A stretch of 64,000 nt of DNA, taken from NCBI GenBank assembly GCA_030690265.1, contig JAUYHA010000177.1, forward strand, positions 62,001 through 126,000. The letters run 5' to 3'. Of this stretch, positions 8,409 through 18,463 are shown piece after piece. The position numbers were made by a program, and so were the translations under genes. The notes below the pieces were generated by a model that was not told the origin of the DNA, searched no databases, and was given only the letters and a program-made list of their open reading frames with translations. The DNA comes from Dehalococcoidales bacterium. GTDB taxonomy: Bacteria; Chloroflexota; Dehalococcoidia; Dehalococcoidales; UBA2162. Position 1 is the first letter of the stretch. Each line of letters opens with the position of its first letter.

Positions 8409-9905
8409 TCAGCCGCCTATCAGCCTGATGATGGGTTCGGTTCCGGTTTCGATGACACGGGTCAGAATCGCAGGATACAGTCCAATCAGAAATATCAGGG
8501 CGATAAAGACTGCTGAATAAACCCTCTCCAGATTATCAGCGTCTGCCACGCCATTGAATTTGTCCTGCGGCGGGCCGTAAAAGGAGCGCTGTAACATCCA
8601 CAGGATATAGCCTGCCCCCAGTAAAATACCGAGTACCGAGATGCCGGCAAACACTCTTACAATGAGGAGGGCGGCTGGACTGGAGAAAGCCCCCAGGAAG
8701 ACCATGAATTCAGCGATAAAACCACTGGTGCTCGGGACACCCATTGCCCCCAGTCCGGCTATGGTGAATATCACGGTAATGATTGGTATCTGACGGGCTA
8801 GACCGCCCAGTTTGCTGATATCACGCTCGTGGGTATTGTGCATCACGATACCGGCGGTAGCAAACAAAAGACCGGTAATAAGCCCGTGGCTCACCATCTG
8901 CATCACCGCTCCTATCATGCTTACTTTACCCAGGGCAAAAATGCCGAGGAGGACAAAACCCATGTGGCTGATGCTGCTGTAAGCTATCAGCCGCTTGATA
9001 TCTGTCTGCTTCAAGGTGACGGCGGCACCGTAAATGATATTTACGGTAGCAAATATCACCAGCAGAGGGGCATACGCTTGGGCTGCATCCGGGAAAAAAG
9101 AGACACATATCCGTATCATCCCGTAGCCGCCCATTTTAAGAAGGGTTCCTGCCAGCACCACACTGACCGCCGTGGGGGCATCCGTATGGGCATCAGGCAA
9201 CCAGGTGTGCAGGGGAAAAACGGGCAGTTTTACCGCAAATCCGCCGAAAAGCAGGAAGAACATCAGTGCTGCCGGGATAACCGGCGCGTAAGAAGATATG
9301 CCGCTCCGGGTGATTTGTCCCATATCGAGACTGCCGGTGGTGAAATAAACAGCCAGGATACCGGCCAGCATCATGGCGCTGCCGAGTAGCGTATACAGAA
9401 CATATTTAATGGCGGAATATTCTTTTCTACCCGCTCCCCAGATGGAGATTAAGAAGTACATCGGGATAAGCTCAAGCTCCCAGAAGATGAAGAAGAGCAG
9501 CAGGTCCTGTGCGGCGAAGACACCCAGGATACTCGTTTCCAGCACCAGTAACCAGGAGAAATATTCCCGCGGTCTTAAGTCTATTTTCCACGATACCAGC
9601 ACGGAGAGGAAGCCAAGAAACGCCATCAAAACGAATAAAGGCAGGCTGATACCGTCAACCCCGACATGATAACTGGCATTTATTACCGGTATCCAGTTGA
9701 CGCTCTCTTCGAACTGCATCACTCCCGCCATGGCAGACGAACGGTCGAACCCGGCAAACACTATTAAAGCCAGGACGAGCGAGACAAAAGTGGACAGAGC
9801 TGCGATGTAGCGAATTACTTTTGCTCTGGTACCAGGTATCCAGGCAATTAACAATGCCCCAACTGCGGGGAGAAAAATAATAATTGAAAGATAATTAAGG
9901 TTCAA
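8409..9905 (-). CDS. nuoM: NADH-quinone oxidoreductase-like subunit M
   Basis: 498 residues, about 14 transmembrane helices. Antiporter-like proton channel of the membrane arm. It shows FFIFWELELIPMYFLI (essential Glu of helix 5), PVFPLHTWLPDAHTDAPTAVSVVLAG and KQTDIKRLIAYSSISHMGFV, all hallmarks of NuoM. It is spaced 21 bases from nuoL and 41 from nuoN in one transcription unit. Confidence 0.97.
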   Translation of the reverse strand: MNLNYLSIIIFLPAVGALLIAWIPGTRAKVIRYIAALSTFVSLVLALIVFAGFDRSSAMAGVMQFEESVNWIPVINASYHVGVDGISLPLFVLMAFLGFLSVLVSWKIDLRPREYFSWLLVLETSILGVFAAQDLLLFFIFWELELIPMYFLISIWGAGRKEYSAIKYVLYTLLGSAMMLAGILAVYFTTGSLDMGQITRSGISSYAPVIPAALMFFLLFGGFAVKLPVFPLHTWLPDAHTDAPTAVSVVLAGTLLKMGGYGMIRICVSFFPDAAQAYAPLLVIFATVNIIYGAAVTLKQTDIKRLIAYSSISHMGFVLLGIFALGKVSMIGAVMQMVSHGLITGLLFATAGIVMHNTHERDISKLGGLARQIPIITVIFTIAGLGAMGVPSTSGFIAEFMVFLGAFSSPAALLIVRVFAGISVLGILLGAGYILWMLQRSFYGPPQDKFNGVADADNLERVYSAVFIALIFLIGLYPAILTRVIETGTEPIIRLIGG

Positions 9906-9926
9906 TCTTTCACCCCCAAATGTTAT

Positions 9927-11912
9927 TTATCTCGGACTGAATATGAAAAAGCCCATAATCAGGGCCGCCATTCCAAGGCCAATGAATAAACCGTAAAACT
10001 GCAATTTCCCCGTCAGTACTTTACGGGTGACACTCCCGGTGACAAGGGTTATTTTCCCGGAAAGGTCTACCAGCCCATCCACCACTCTCCTGTCGAAAGT
10101 GGATAAATACTTGAAGAAATCGCGTACAATGTATCTCTGTACCAAAAGCGTGTTAACGCCACCGTCGATTATCTTACTATCAATAAAATGGCTCAAGGCA
10201 AAAAGACCGTTTAGTAAGACTTTCCTCACTATCAGGTTCTCATACAGCTCGTCAATCCAGTATTTGTGGTAGAACAGCTGATACAGCGGGGCAAACCTTT
10301 TCCCCATCGCCTCGGCTGATACCCATGAGGCACTGTACATCGCATAGGCAAGTAATATTCCCGCTCCGGCTAAGAGCAGGGAAATCCAGGGCAGAGGATG
10401 GGCGAAGATGCCGAATAGACCCTGGAGAAAGCCGTGGCTTTCTCCGTGTCCGAAGAAGGAGCTGAAACCGCCGGTAATGTTAAACCAGCCTGATGTTACT
10501 GCCAGCACCGCCAGTATCACCATCGGTATGACCATATTTGATGTCGATTCGTGCAGATGTTCCTCGCCCCGGTAGCTACCGCCGAATGTCTTGAATATCA
10601 CCCGGAACATATAGAACGCCGTCATAAAGACTGTTATCATCGCCAGGGTACCCAGTAGAGGTTGCTGCTCCAGGGCTATTGCTACAATCTCGTCCTTACT
10701 CCAGAATCCGGAAAGAGGCCAGATTCCGGCCAGGCTTAAACTACCAATCAGGAAGGTGCGGTAGGTCCAGGGCATCGCTTTACGCAGACCCCCCATTAGA
10801 TTCATATCGAATGTCTTGGTAGCGTGGTTTACACTGCCGGCACCCAGAAAGAGCAGTGCTTTGAAGAAAGCGTGATTGAACAGGTGGAAAATGCCGACAG
10901 CAACACCGCCTGTTGCCAGCCCGAGCATCATGTAGCCGAGCTGGCTGATGGTGGAATAGGCAAGCACTCTTTTAATATCGTTCTGGACCAGACCTATGGA
11001 TGCCGCAAAGATTGCCGTAACCCCGCCGACCACCGCCACCACTTGTAACGCCGTGGTGGAATGCTCAAAGAGGGGATAGGTGCGGGCAACCAGGAATACC
11101 CCCGCTGCTGCCATTGTTGCGGCATGAATCAGGGCACTGACCGGCGTCGGGCCCTCCATCGCATCCGGTAGCCATACATGCAGGGGGAACTGGGCTGATT
11201 TTCCTATGGCTCCGCTGAGAATACCGAGAGCTGCCCAGGTAAGCACCGTTCCGCCCAGAGCTCCGGCTACAGCCATCTGGAATAGTTCATTGAGGTTAAA
11301 GGTGCCGCCGTTAGCGAAGAGATATATTATTGCCAGCAAAAAGCCGAGGTCACCGAGACGGGTGACCAGGAAGGCTTTTTTCGCCGCATTGGCTGCGGCT
11401 GGCCTGTGGAACCAGAAACCAATCAGCAGGTAGGAGCACAAGCCGACCAGCTCCCAGAAGATGAACATAAGGAGCAGACTATCGGCCAGCACCAGGCCCA
11501 GCATGGCGGTTGTGAACAGAGACATGACAGCATAATAGCGGTGATAACCCGGGTCCCCGTGCATATAACCCTGGGAATATATCTGCACCATCAAGCTGAC
11601 TGTGTTGACCGCTAGCAGCATCACGCTGGTAAGAGCGTCTACCTTCAGCCCGAAGTGTATCCTCGCCGCCCCTTCTATGATTATCCAGTTGAAATCCGGG
11701 GCAGTTATTTCGTGGTGCGGCGCACCTAACACTTTTATCAATGTGACGAGAGACAATATCAGAGAGACGGATACGGCGGTGATGGTCACATAACCGGCCA
11801 GTTTTGGCTGGTTCTTGAAGAATGGTTTTAGTAAAAATGATATTACCAGGAAGGAAAGCAGCGGTGTTAAAAATATAAGCCAGATGAACTGATTCTGCAT
11901 TACTCCTACCAT
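9927..11912 (-). CDS. nuoL: NADH-quinone oxidoreductase-like subunit L
   Basis: 661 residues, the distal antiporter-like subunit with a C-terminal lateral helix. Motifs: FIFWELVGLCSYLLIGFWF (helix 5 Glu), SAQFPLHVWLPDAMEGPTPV and QNDIKRVLAYSTISQLGYM. Length is near the usual 610-660. The N-terminus could be MVGVM or MQNQF four residues in; the longer start overlaps nuoK by seven bases. Confidence 0.97.
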   Translation of the reverse strand: MVGVMQNQFIWLIFLTPLLSFLVISFLLKPFFKNQPKLAGYVTITAVSVSLILSLVTLIKVLGAPHHEITAPDFNWIIIEGAARIHFGLKVDALTSVMLLAVNTVSLMVQIYSQGYMHGDPGYHRYYAVMSLFTTAMLGLVLADSLLLMFIFWELVGLCSYLLIGFWFHRPAAANAAKKAFLVTRLGDLGFLLAIIYLFANGGTFNLNELFQMAVAGALGGTVLTWAALGILSGAIGKSAQFPLHVWLPDAMEGPTPVSALIHAATMAAAGVFLVARTYPLFEHSTTALQVVAVVGGVTAIFAASIGLVQNDIKRVLAYSTISQLGYMMLGLATGGVAVGIFHLFNHAFFKALLFLGAGSVNHATKTFDMNLMGGLRKAMPWTYRTFLIGSLSLAGIWPLSGFWSKDEIVAIALEQQPLLGTLAMITVFMTAFYMFRVIFKTFGGSYRGEEHLHESTSNMVIPMVILAVLAVTSGWFNITGGFSSFFGHGESHGFLQGLFGIFAHPLPWISLLLAGAGILLAYAMYSASWVSAEAMGKRFAPLYQLFYHKYWIDELYENLIVRKVLLNGLFALSHFIDSKIIDGGVNTLLVQRYIVRDFFKYLSTFDRRVVDGLVDLSGKITLVTGSVTRKVLTGKLQFYGLFIGLGMAALIMGFFIFSPR

Positions 11913-12214
11913 TTCATTAAGTCGACTTTATCGACGTCAATACTCTTAAAATTACGGTAGATGCCAAGTATTATCGCCAGTCCTATTGCCACTTCGGCAG
12001 CGGCAATCGCCAGGGTGAATACCACCAGCACCTGTCCGGTAAACGCTACCGGGGTAATAAACTGGGAAAAGGCGACCGCAGCGATGTTAGCCGCATTCAA
12101 CATTATTTCAATGCACATTAATATCACCACGGCGTTGTGCTTGACCAGCGCTCCGTAGAGACCCAGACAAAACAGGACAGCCGATAAGATTAAATAGTGC
12201 TCTAAACCAATCAT
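11906..12214 (-). CDS. nuoK: NADH-quinone oxidoreductase-like subunit K
   Basis: 102 residues with three transmembrane helices. The two buried Glu residues needed for proton transfer are present in VVILMCIEIMLNAANI and AIAAAEVAIGLAIIL. It shares one base with the nuoJ stop and overlaps nuoL. Confidence 0.97.
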   Translation of the reverse strand: MIGLEHYLILSAVLFCLGLYGALVKHNAVVILMCIEIMLNAANIAAVAFSQFITPVAFTGQVLVVFTLAIAAAEVAIGLAIILGIYRNFKSIDVDKVDLMKW

Positions 12215-12720
12215 CAGTCTCTTTTCACCTTTACCAGGACTATGGCGCTTATTACCGTCGCCACCAGAATTACCGGTATGAGCTGCAGGGGCAGAATGAA
12301 ACCGCCCGGCCCGAAAATCCGCTCCGCTATGGTAGCGGTAGTTGCCGTGTCTATCGGTAAATTCGGGGCGACAGTGGATACATGCCAGTCTGTGTTGATT
12401 ACGGCGTAGATTATGCCAGCCAGTGATATGGCAATTATGAATAAAGCCGGCAATTGGAACTTGTTGGATAAACTGGCATGGGTGATTTCCTGGGTTAGCA
12501 TTATTGCCAGTACTATCAGTACGCTGACGGCGCCTACATAGATGAGTATCTGGATTGCTGCCAGGAAATCGGTCTTCAGTAGAATGTATATCCCGGCTAT
12601 GGCGATAAAACAGCCTACCAGTAACATAGCGGTTCTGAAGACATTACGGACTGTTATCACACCGATGGCGGTGGCAACAGCCAGCATAGCCAGAATCCAG
12701 AAACTAAATACCTGAGCCAT
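12214..12720 (-). CDS. nuoJ: NADH-quinone oxidoreductase-like subunit J
   Basis: 168 residues with five predicted transmembrane helices, including the glycine-rich helix 3 region (IQILIYVGAVSVLIVLAIML) that contains the pi-bulge in known complex I. Part of the E-channel of the membrane arm. It lies five bases after nuoI. Confidence 0.95.
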   Translation of the reverse strand: MAQVFSFWILAMLAVATAIGVITVRNVFRTAMLLVGCFIAIAGIYILLKTDFLAAIQILIYVGAVSVLIVLAIMLTQEITHASLSNKFQLPALFIIAISLAGIIYAVINTDWHVSTVAPNLPIDTATTATIAERIFGPGGFILPLQLIPVILVATVISAIVLVKVKRD

Positions 12721-12725
12721 TTATT

Positions 12726-13211
12726 TTAATGCTTCCTGTCTATCAGCAGAGATTGCTTTTTCAATTTGGCTTCTTTTTCCGGGCTGAAATAACCGCTCGG
12801 CTCGCCTTTTTCCGACGGTACCAGGTCCTCTTCATCCAGCTTTAAGGTGTCCCTTGTGTAAGCGTATTTCTCATAGTCAGTACTCATATATAGACAGTTT
12901 ACCGGGCAGCTTTCAACACAGAGTCCGCAAAAGATGCAAAGCCCGATATCCACTTCGAATTTATCCAGGTGCAGCTTCTTGTCTTCGCCTCTCGAAGTGG
13001 TCAGGTTGATGCAGCCCACAGGACAGGCTCGCTGGCAGGCGCCACAAGCGGTACATCTTTCTATATCCAGGATAAGTTGATTTCCCCGGATGCGCCGGGA
13101 AACATCCAGTCTTTCCTCCGGATACTGGGTGGTAATGGGCTTGCGGAAAAGGTGCTTCATGGTTGTTTTCATGCCCATCAGGATTCCTTTTCCCCATCGC
13201 TCAAACTTCAA
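12726..13211 (-). CDS. nuoI: NADH-quinone oxidoreductase-like subunit I (2x[4Fe-4S])
   Basis: 161 residues. Two ferredoxin motifs, CTACGACQRACP and CIFCGLCVESCP, bind clusters N6a and N6b that carry electrons to NuoB. The N-terminal amphipathic helix anchors it to the membrane arm. Its start overlaps the nuoH stop by 11 bases. In the absence of nuoEFG in this operon, this peripheral subunit is the likely docking place for a non-NADH donor such as ferredoxin. That last point is inference. Confidence 0.97.
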   Translation of the reverse strand: MKFERWGKGILMGMKTTMKHLFRKPITTQYPEERLDVSRRIRGNQLILDIERCTACGACQRACPVGCINLTTSRGEDKKLHLDKFEVDIGLCIFCGLCVESCPVNCLYMSTDYEKYAYTRDTLKLDEEDLVPSEKGEPSGYFSPEKEAKLKKQSLLIDRKH

Positions 13212-14262
13212 CTCTTTCTCCTTCTGAGAACAAAAATTTAGACCATACTAGAACTAAAACCGCCGCAATGACGAAGTTGACGGGCACTATGAGCCAGGCC
13301 GAAACACCCGGCCAGAGCACTATTTGTGCCCCGGTGATTAACAGGTTTATACCCGCCACCGGCAGGAGGAATTTCCAGGCGAAGCTCATCACCTGGTCGA
13401 TCCGGAAACGCGGTACTGTTGCCCTTATCCAGATAATGAGCAGGAACACGGACAAAACTTTTACCAAAAACCAGAGGAAAGGAGGCAGTAAAGGCCCGTT
13501 CCAGCCGCCAAGATAGAGGGTGGTAATTATCGCTGAGACCGCCAGGACCTCGGCGTATTCCGTTAGGTAGAACAGGGCAAACTTCATACCGGAATATTCG
13601 ATGTGGAAACCGGCGACAATCTCTGACTCGGCTTCCAGCAGGTCGAACGGGGTACGGTTCACCTCGGCCAGAGCCGCCAGTAGAAAAATAACAAAACCCA
13701 GTGGTTGCAGCAATATGTAAGGGATGTTTTGCGCTTTCACGATACTGACCATGGATAAACTGTCGGCGAGCAATAAGACACTGATAATGGCCAGTGACAT
13801 AGGAATTTCATAGCTCACCACCTGGGCTATCATGCGCATGGTACTGATAAGAGAATATTTGTTGTTACAGCTCCAGCCCGCCATTATGATGCCGATGACA
13901 CTGACAGAGCTTACCGCCACGATATAAAGAATACCTATGTTCAAATCAACCAGAGAAGCTCCTTCCTGAAATGGTATCACGGCAAAAATCATTATTGTCG
14001 GGATAAAGGCGACTACCGGAGCCAGCAGATGAAGTATTTTGTCGGCGTTGGCAGGAACAATATCTTCTTTGAGTAAGACTTTAACCGCGTCAGCTATCGG
14101 CTGCATCAGCCCGAAGGGTCCGGCTCTATTAGGCCCTATTCTAATCTGGAACCGTCCCAGTAACCGTCTCTCGATATAAATGAATCCCATCACCCCGGTA
14201 AGCACGAAGGCGAAGATGATAACTATAAAAAGTATGAGATGTCCCCAGAAGGTATCAAGCAT
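13201..14262 (-). CDS. nuoH: NADH-quinone oxidoreductase-like subunit H
   Basis: 353 residues, eight to nine transmembrane helices. It forms the quinone chamber. Conserved segments GFIYIERRLLGRFQIRIGPNRAGPFG (shown in part), LAEVNRTPFDLLEAESEIVAG and RATVPRFRIDQVM are present. Its start overlaps the nuoD stop by one base. Confidence 0.97.
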   Translation of the reverse strand: MLDTFWGHLILFIVIIFAFVLTGVMGFIYIERRLLGRFQIRIGPNRAGPFGLMQPIADAVKVLLKEDIVPANADKILHLLAPVVAFIPTIMIFAVIPFQEGASLVDLNIGILYIVAVSSVSVIGIIMAGWSCNNKYSLISTMRMIAQVVSYEIPMSLAIISVLLLADSLSMVSIVKAQNIPYILLQPLGFVIFLLAALAEVNRTPFDLLEAESEIVAGFHIEYSGMKFALFYLTEYAEVLAVSAIITTLYLGGWNGPLLPPFLWFLVKVLSVFLLIIWIRATVPRFRIDQVMSFAWKFLLPVAGINLLITGAQIVLWPGVSAWLIVPVNFVIAAVLVLVWSKFLFSEGERVEV

Positions 14263-15368
14263 TATCTGTCTACCTCTCCCATACAGATGTCTATGCTCCC
14301 GAAGATAACCATGGCGTCAGCTATCTTTACGCCGATTAACAAATCACGGAGGACGGTAAGGTTGATGAAGGAGGGTGCCCTCACGTGGAGACGGTAGGGC
14401 TTGTTCGAATTGTCAGATACCAGGTAAAAGCCCAGCTCGCCCTTTGGACCCTCAATATGTCCGTAGGCATCCCCATTTTCAGGTCGCAAGTTCATCGGAA
14501 CACGGGTCTGGATTTCTCCCTCTGCGGGCAGCTGCTTGATAGCCTGCCTGACGATGCGGACGCTCTGGCGCATCTCTGCTATTCTCACCCGGTAACGGTC
14601 GTAAATATCTCCTACGGAGCCAACCGGCACATCAAAATCGAACCGGTCATAAACGGAATACGGGTCGGCTTTACGGATATCCCATTTCACCCCGCTGGCT
14701 CTAAGTACCGGACCAGCAACGGAATTACTGATTGCCGCTTCTCTGGTTAAGATGCCTATATTTTTGGTACGAGCCAGCAGTATCTCGTTTATAGCCAGCA
14801 GCTGGTCGTATTCATCTATGAAGCCGGGCAGGCTGTCAATCAATTTTTGCAGGGCCGGTATAAATTCTTCGGGAAGGTCCTGGCTCAACCCACCGATACG
14901 CATATAGTTATAAGTGAGCCTTTGTCCGCATACCATTTCAAAAAGGTCAAGGATTTTTTCTCTTTCTCTGAACATATAGAGCAAGGGGGTCATAAAGGCA
15001 CCCATGTCATTCAACAAAAACCCGACTGCCATCAGATGACTGGCAATCCGCATCAACTCAGCCATGATTACACGGATATATTCGGCTTTCTCCGGGACTT
15101 CTATGCCGGCCAGTTTTTCTACCGCCATGACATAGGCTTGATTATTAGCCATAGAAGCCAGATAGTCCAGCCGGTCGGTAAGGACAATGTTTTGTGTATA
15201 GGTCAGGCCTTCCGCCAGTTTCTCAATACCGCGGTGCAAATAACCGAAAACAGGCTCAACTTCCTGAATGACTTCACCATCCAGAGTAAAGCACATTCTG
15301 AACACTCCGTGAGTACTGGGGTGCTGGGGACCTATGTTTACCACGAATGGCTCAGTCTGGTAAGTCAT
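14262..15368 (-). CDS. nuoD: NADH-quinone oxidoreductase-like subunit D
   Basis: 368 residues, the 49-kDa subunit related to [NiFe]-hydrogenase large subunits. [12 protein letters not shown] carries the quinone-contact His region, and [25 protein letters not shown] follows. The hydrogenase Ni-binding Cys pairs are absent, as in complex I. The start overlaps the nuoC stop by four bases. NuoC and NuoD are separate genes, not fused as in E. coli. Confidence 0.97.
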   Translation of the reverse strand: MTYQTEPFVVNIGPQHPSTHGVFRMCFTLDGEVIQEVEPVFGYLHRGIEKLAEGLTYTQNIVLTDRLDYLASMANNQAYVMAVEKLAGIEVPEKAEYIRVIMAELMRIASHLMAVGFLLNDMGAFMTPLLYMFREREKILDLFEMVCGQRLTYNYMRIGGLSQDLPEEFIPALQKLIDSLPGFIDEYDQLLAINEILLARTKNIGILTREAAISNSVAGPVLRASGVKWDIRKADPYSVYDRFDFDVPVGSVGDIYDRYRVRIAEMRQSVRIVRQAIKQLPAEGEIQTRVPMNLRPENGDAYGHIEGPKGELGFYLVSDNSNKPYRLHVRAPSFINLTVLRDLLIGVKIADAMVIFGSIDICMGEVDR

Positions 15369-15811
15369 TCTTGCTTGAAATCCTTCCTCAAGGGGTACCC
15401 GATAAAATCATCCCAGAGGACTATCCGTTTCAAGTTGGGATGATTTTCAAATCTGATTCCCATCAGGTCAAATATTTCCCTTTCCTGTAAGTCGGCGCCT
15501 TTCCATATTCCGACCAGCGATGGCACCGTGGGGTTTTCCCGGTCATTACAGGGCACTTTTAATGTCAGGCTGAGGTTGTTTTTCAAAGAGACCAGGTTAT
15601 AGACTACTAAAAAGTGCTCGGGGTAATCAACTGCCGTGACCCAGTTCAGGTAATCGAAATCCATTTCTGGGGAGTTTTTTAAATAAGAAGCAACTGCTGA
15701 TAATGATTCCGGCTTAACAACAATATCGTTATCGCTTGATTCAATAACACATCCTGGAGCTTCTTTCTCCAGGCTTTCAGCTACTTGCTTTGTTGAGGCT
15801 GGCTTTGTCAT
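15365..15811 (-). CDS. nuoC: NADH-quinone oxidoreductase-like subunit C
   Basis: 148 residues, the 30-kDa subunit. The family signature sits near the C-terminus ([20 protein letters not shown] and [14 protein letters not shown]). It overlaps nuoB by 35 bases, longer than usual in this operon; NuoB's divergent C-terminal tail accounts for the overlap. Confidence 0.95.
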   Translation of the reverse strand: MTKPASTKQVAESLEKEAPGCVIESSDNDIVVKPESLSAVASYLKNSPEMDFDYLNWVTAVDYPEHFLVVYNLVSLKNNLSLTLKVPCNDRENPTVPSLVGIWKGADLQEREIFDLMGIRFENHPNLKRIVLWDDFIGYPLRKDFKQE

Positions 15812-16406
15812 TTTTGGCGATACTCTGTTTCTGTATCTTTTCGTATAGCTTCTGTATTCCGTTCAGCAAAGCTTCGGGTCTTGGAGGGCAGCCGGGTATG
15901 TAGACATCAACCGGAACTATACGGTTTACACCCGGCACAACGCTGTAGGAACGATGAAAAACGCCGCCGCTGATGGCGCAGGAGCCCATAGCTATTACCC
16001 ACTTTGGCTCCGCCATCTGTGAGTAAATCCTCTTGACCACCGGTGCCATTTTCCAGGTTAAGGTCCCGGCCACAATCATTAAATCAGCCTGCCGCGGTGA
16101 AGGCCTGAATACTTCCATGCCAAAACGGGAAATATCAAAACGCGATGCTGCCGTGGCAATCATTTCAAAAGAGCAGCAAGCTAACCCGAAAGTGATCGGC
16201 CATAAAGAAGCTCGGCGGGCCCAGTTAATCATCGAATCTACCGTAGTTAACAATATGTTACGGTGAATATCCTCATCCAGCCAGTTATCCGGGTCGCTGA
16301 TGGGCTCAATACATGTTTTTCTGAGTAGCTCGATATCGGTGCTTTCGCTCTTATTTTGCTCTGAGCCGGAAATCATTTCAGAACTGTCTATGTTATCTAC
16401 TCCCAT
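15777..16406 (-). CDS. nuoB: NADH-quinone oxidoreductase-like subunit B
   Basis: 209 residues. It holds the terminal [4Fe-4S] cluster N2; the ligands are the tandem Cys in GLACCSFEM, the Cys in MGSCAISGG and the Cys in [10 protein letters not shown]. An N-terminal extension of about 45 acidic residues precedes the core and is not part of the family consensus. It overlaps nuoA by ten bases. Confidence 0.97.
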   Translation of the reverse strand: MGVDNIDSSEMISGSEQNKSESTDIELLRKTCIEPISDPDNWLDEDIHRNILLTTVDSMINWARRASLWPITFGLACCSFEMIATAASRFDISRFGMEVFRPSPRQADLMIVAGTLTWKMAPVVKRIYSQMAEPKWVIAMGSCAISGGVFHRSYSVVPGVNRIVPVDVYIPGCPPRPEALLNGIQKLYEKIQKQSIAKNDKASLNKASS

Positions 16407-16768
16407 TCAAAAGCCTTATTCTTCCAGGCATAAATGTAACCCACCACCACGATTGAGATAAAGAGAAGTATGGTTACCAGGGCGGGAGCTCCTAGCTGTC
16501 TTAATCTAATTGCCCACGGGTAGAGAAAGGCAACCATAACATCCATGGTGAGAAATATCAGTGCGTAGAAATAATAGCGGAAGTTAAACTGTATCCAGGT
16601 CTTTCCTAAAGTCTCCATCCCGCATTCATAGGTGCTGGTTTTTAGAGCATCGGGTTTGTGGGGGACAATGCGGAATTTCCTCAGAATAACGGGTAACCCA
16701 ATTGTTATTGCCACGAAGAGTATGGCACATATCAACAATATAGCTATATAGCTATAATCAGTCCACAA
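16397..16768 (-). CDS. nuoA: NADH-quinone oxidoreductase-like subunit A
   Basis: 123 residues with three transmembrane helices and the conserved [20 protein letters not shown] loop followed by [16 protein letters not shown]. The start is TTG 16768, preceded by GAAGGGA; no ATG or GTG fits before the first helix. First gene of the nuo operon. Confidence 0.95.
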   Translation of the reverse strand: MWTDYSYIAILLICAILFVAITIGLPVILRKFRIVPHKPDALKTSTYECGMETLGKTWIQFNFRYYFYALIFLTMDVMVAFLYPWAIRLRQLGAPALVTILLFISIVVVGYIYAWKNKAFEWE

Positions 16769-16825
16769 ACCAGTTCCCTTCTTTAATCTTACGGTCTTAT
16801 GTTACCTCATATTCGTATTGGATGC

Positions 16826-16938
16826 AAATGCCGGGGAGACATTTTACTCCTTGTTGTAATATAAACCGTAATTATACGCGCAAAATACCGGCGAAACCTT
16901 CTACTCCTTGGTTACAATATAAACCGTAATTATACGTG
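16826..16938. repeat. 57-bp tandem duplication in the nuo upstream region
   Basis: Two imperfect head-to-tail copies, about 16826-16880 and 16883-16938, share blocks such as TACTCCTTG and AATATAAACCGTAATTATACG (19 to 20 bases identical). On the minus strand each copy contains a TATAAT hexamer and an AAGGAG sequence. The copies lie 58-170 bases before nuoA and so probably contain the operon promoter in duplicate. Confidence 0.75.
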
Positions 16939-17020
16939 GTCATTCGTCGTGAGCCCTTCGCTCAGGGCAGGCGCTGAGCCTGCCCTGTACCTGATACGGG
17001 GGCAACCGGCCTCGTTAGTA

Positions 17021-18196
17021 CTAAGCGGCCGGGGCTTTATAAAGGTCCTCAGGTATGGAGAGTTTAATACCATCCTTAGCTATCATTCTCTGGTATTCAT
17101 CTCGGATGAAAGGGTCTTCTTCGTAGTAAGGAATGGAGTGACCGGCAGTGCCCTCTCCGCCGTCTCCGGTAGAGATATTGCCGATGGTTTGCCCCATAGA
17201 CATTTCTCTAAAAGTATCGGTGCCGCAGCCAAAGTGCTGGTGCCACCAGTTACCGCCACCGGGAGCCGCCGAGACAATGCCGCCGGCGACATAGTCCATG
17301 CGCTCCACCAGATGCCCTTTGCCTGCTTCCCAGGGACGTTTGCCCACTTCTACGGGCCAGTTATAGGTGTAGCCTTTACCCTTCAAACAGAAGATGATTT
17401 TCCCGCCGGAGTGATAGTGGGCTACGGAATAGCGCCCGACGGCGTATTCAGCGATGTGATTACCTCTGAAATAAGTGTTACCTGCCATGTGGGCCTCTAT
17501 ACGTCTGTGACCGGCCCCGCGGTAGTTAGCCAGCGGTAAATAGCAGCGGTTGAGGTCCGGGATAAGGTTGCTCCGAACAGCAGCCAGCCCGCTCTCTGTT
17601 GCCACAAGCTCATCCGAGGGCTTGAAGTAATCTTCGTTCTCGTTAAACCGCTCTGTAAATTCAAAAGGGTTCTCAAACATGAAGCGCCGGTTCGGGAAAG
17701 CTTCCATCAGCGGGGTGGCCGTGGTGAAGACTATCACCAGTGCCGGGCTGGAAGTGGCATTGACCAAGCGGTGATTCACATTAAGGGGAATGGAGAACCT
17801 GCTCCAGGGCTGCCACTCAAAGGATTGCTTCTTCGAGCTTCCTTCCCGCCAGGCTTCGGTGCTGCCCCGCCCTTCAATAACGACAAAGACCTCTTCATAG
17901 ATGTGCCGCTCCGGGTTCAGTACCCCGCCGGCCGGCACCTCAAGCAGGTAAATCCCCCAGAATCCCGCCTGCCCATCAAGTTCAATAAAAGCGCCCTGTC
18001 CCCCCAGCCGTTTCCACGACCCCAGGGTCAGGTTCCGGCAATCAGAGAAACCGCGCCCTTTATAAACCGGGATATTTTCCTCCTGTATAAATACCTCGTA
18101 GGGAGAGGGCAGGTGCTTGCGGTTTCCTCTGGCCAGTTCCAGCGTATCCTTTGTCGGCTCGTGATATTCTGAGTATTCCTCACGATGTAGAGTCAT
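17021..18196 (-). CDS. Bicupin-domain protein, function unknown
   Basis: 391 residues with two cupin barrels. Cupin 1 (about 75-165) has ERHIYEEVFVVIEGRG and a later His in VNHRLVNA. Cupin 2 (about 245-345) has VAHYHSGGKIIFCLKGKG and NWWHQHFG. The His/Glu residues could bind Fe, Mn or Ni. Gentisate-dioxygenase-like and oxalate-decarboxylase-like proteins share this layout, but the motif spacing does not let me name a substrate. There is no signal peptide. It is transcribed alone from a recognisable promoter at 18347-18376 and reads in the same direction as nuo, with about 250 bases between them. Confidence 0.8.
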   Translation of the reverse strand: MTLHREEYSEYHEPTKDTLELARGNRKHLPSPYEVFIQEENIPVYKGRGFSDCRNLTLGSWKRLGGQGAFIELDGQAGFWGIYLLEVPAGGVLNPERHIYEEVFVVIEGRGSTEAWREGSSKKQSFEWQPWSRFSIPLNVNHRLVNATSSPALVIVFTTATPLMEAFPNRRFMFENPFEFTERFNENEDYFKPSDELVATESGLAAVRSNLIPDLNRCYLPLANYRGAGHRRIEAHMAGNTYFRGNHIAEYAVGRYSVAHYHSGGKIIFCLKGKGYTYNWPVEVGKRPWEAGKGHLVERMDYVAGGIVSAAPGGGNWWHQHFGCGTDTFREMSMGQTIGNISTGDGGEGTAGHSIPYYEEDPFIRDEYQRMIAKDGIKLSIPEDLYKAPAA

Positions 18197-18346
18197 AATT
18201 TCTCCTTTCCTTCACAGGTAGAATTTTTTCCACTTCAGGATTGTCCTGAAAGCTTATCGATCGGTTTTTGATATTACCAGCTTCAGTAACCCCAGGCTCC
18301 TCTTCAGCTCCCGGTCAATCCAGCCCGTGGTATTGGTGTGGTTTTA

Positions 18347-18376
18347 AATATAACTATATTAATTTCTCTTTGTCAA
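18347..18376 (-). promoter_or_regulatory. Sigma70-type promoter of the bicupin gene
   Basis: On the minus strand, TTGACA (18371-18376), an 18-base spacer and TATATT (18347-18352). The leader to the ATG is about 145 bases. The 311-base gap 18197-18507 otherwise holds that leader and the short frame at 18464. Confidence 0.7.
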
Positions 18377-18463
18377 GAGATGGGTTGGCAGGGTTTCATT
18401 TGCTTATGGTGGATAAAAATTTAGCCTGTCAAAAGCAGGTGTAAAAGAGGACAGGAGGCAGTA

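Noticed and set aside
16960-17005. Hairpin CTCAGGGCAGGC/GCCTGCCCTG as terminator of the bicupin gene
   Set aside because: Stem is good but no T run follows, and it ends in the dispersed-repeat word GTACCTGATACGG, so it is more likely repeat debris.
18226-18334. Open minus-strand frame in the bicupin leader (reads GWIDRELKRSLGLLKL)
   Set aside because: Protein-like, but it has no start codon and lies within the leader after the promoter; at most a remnant.
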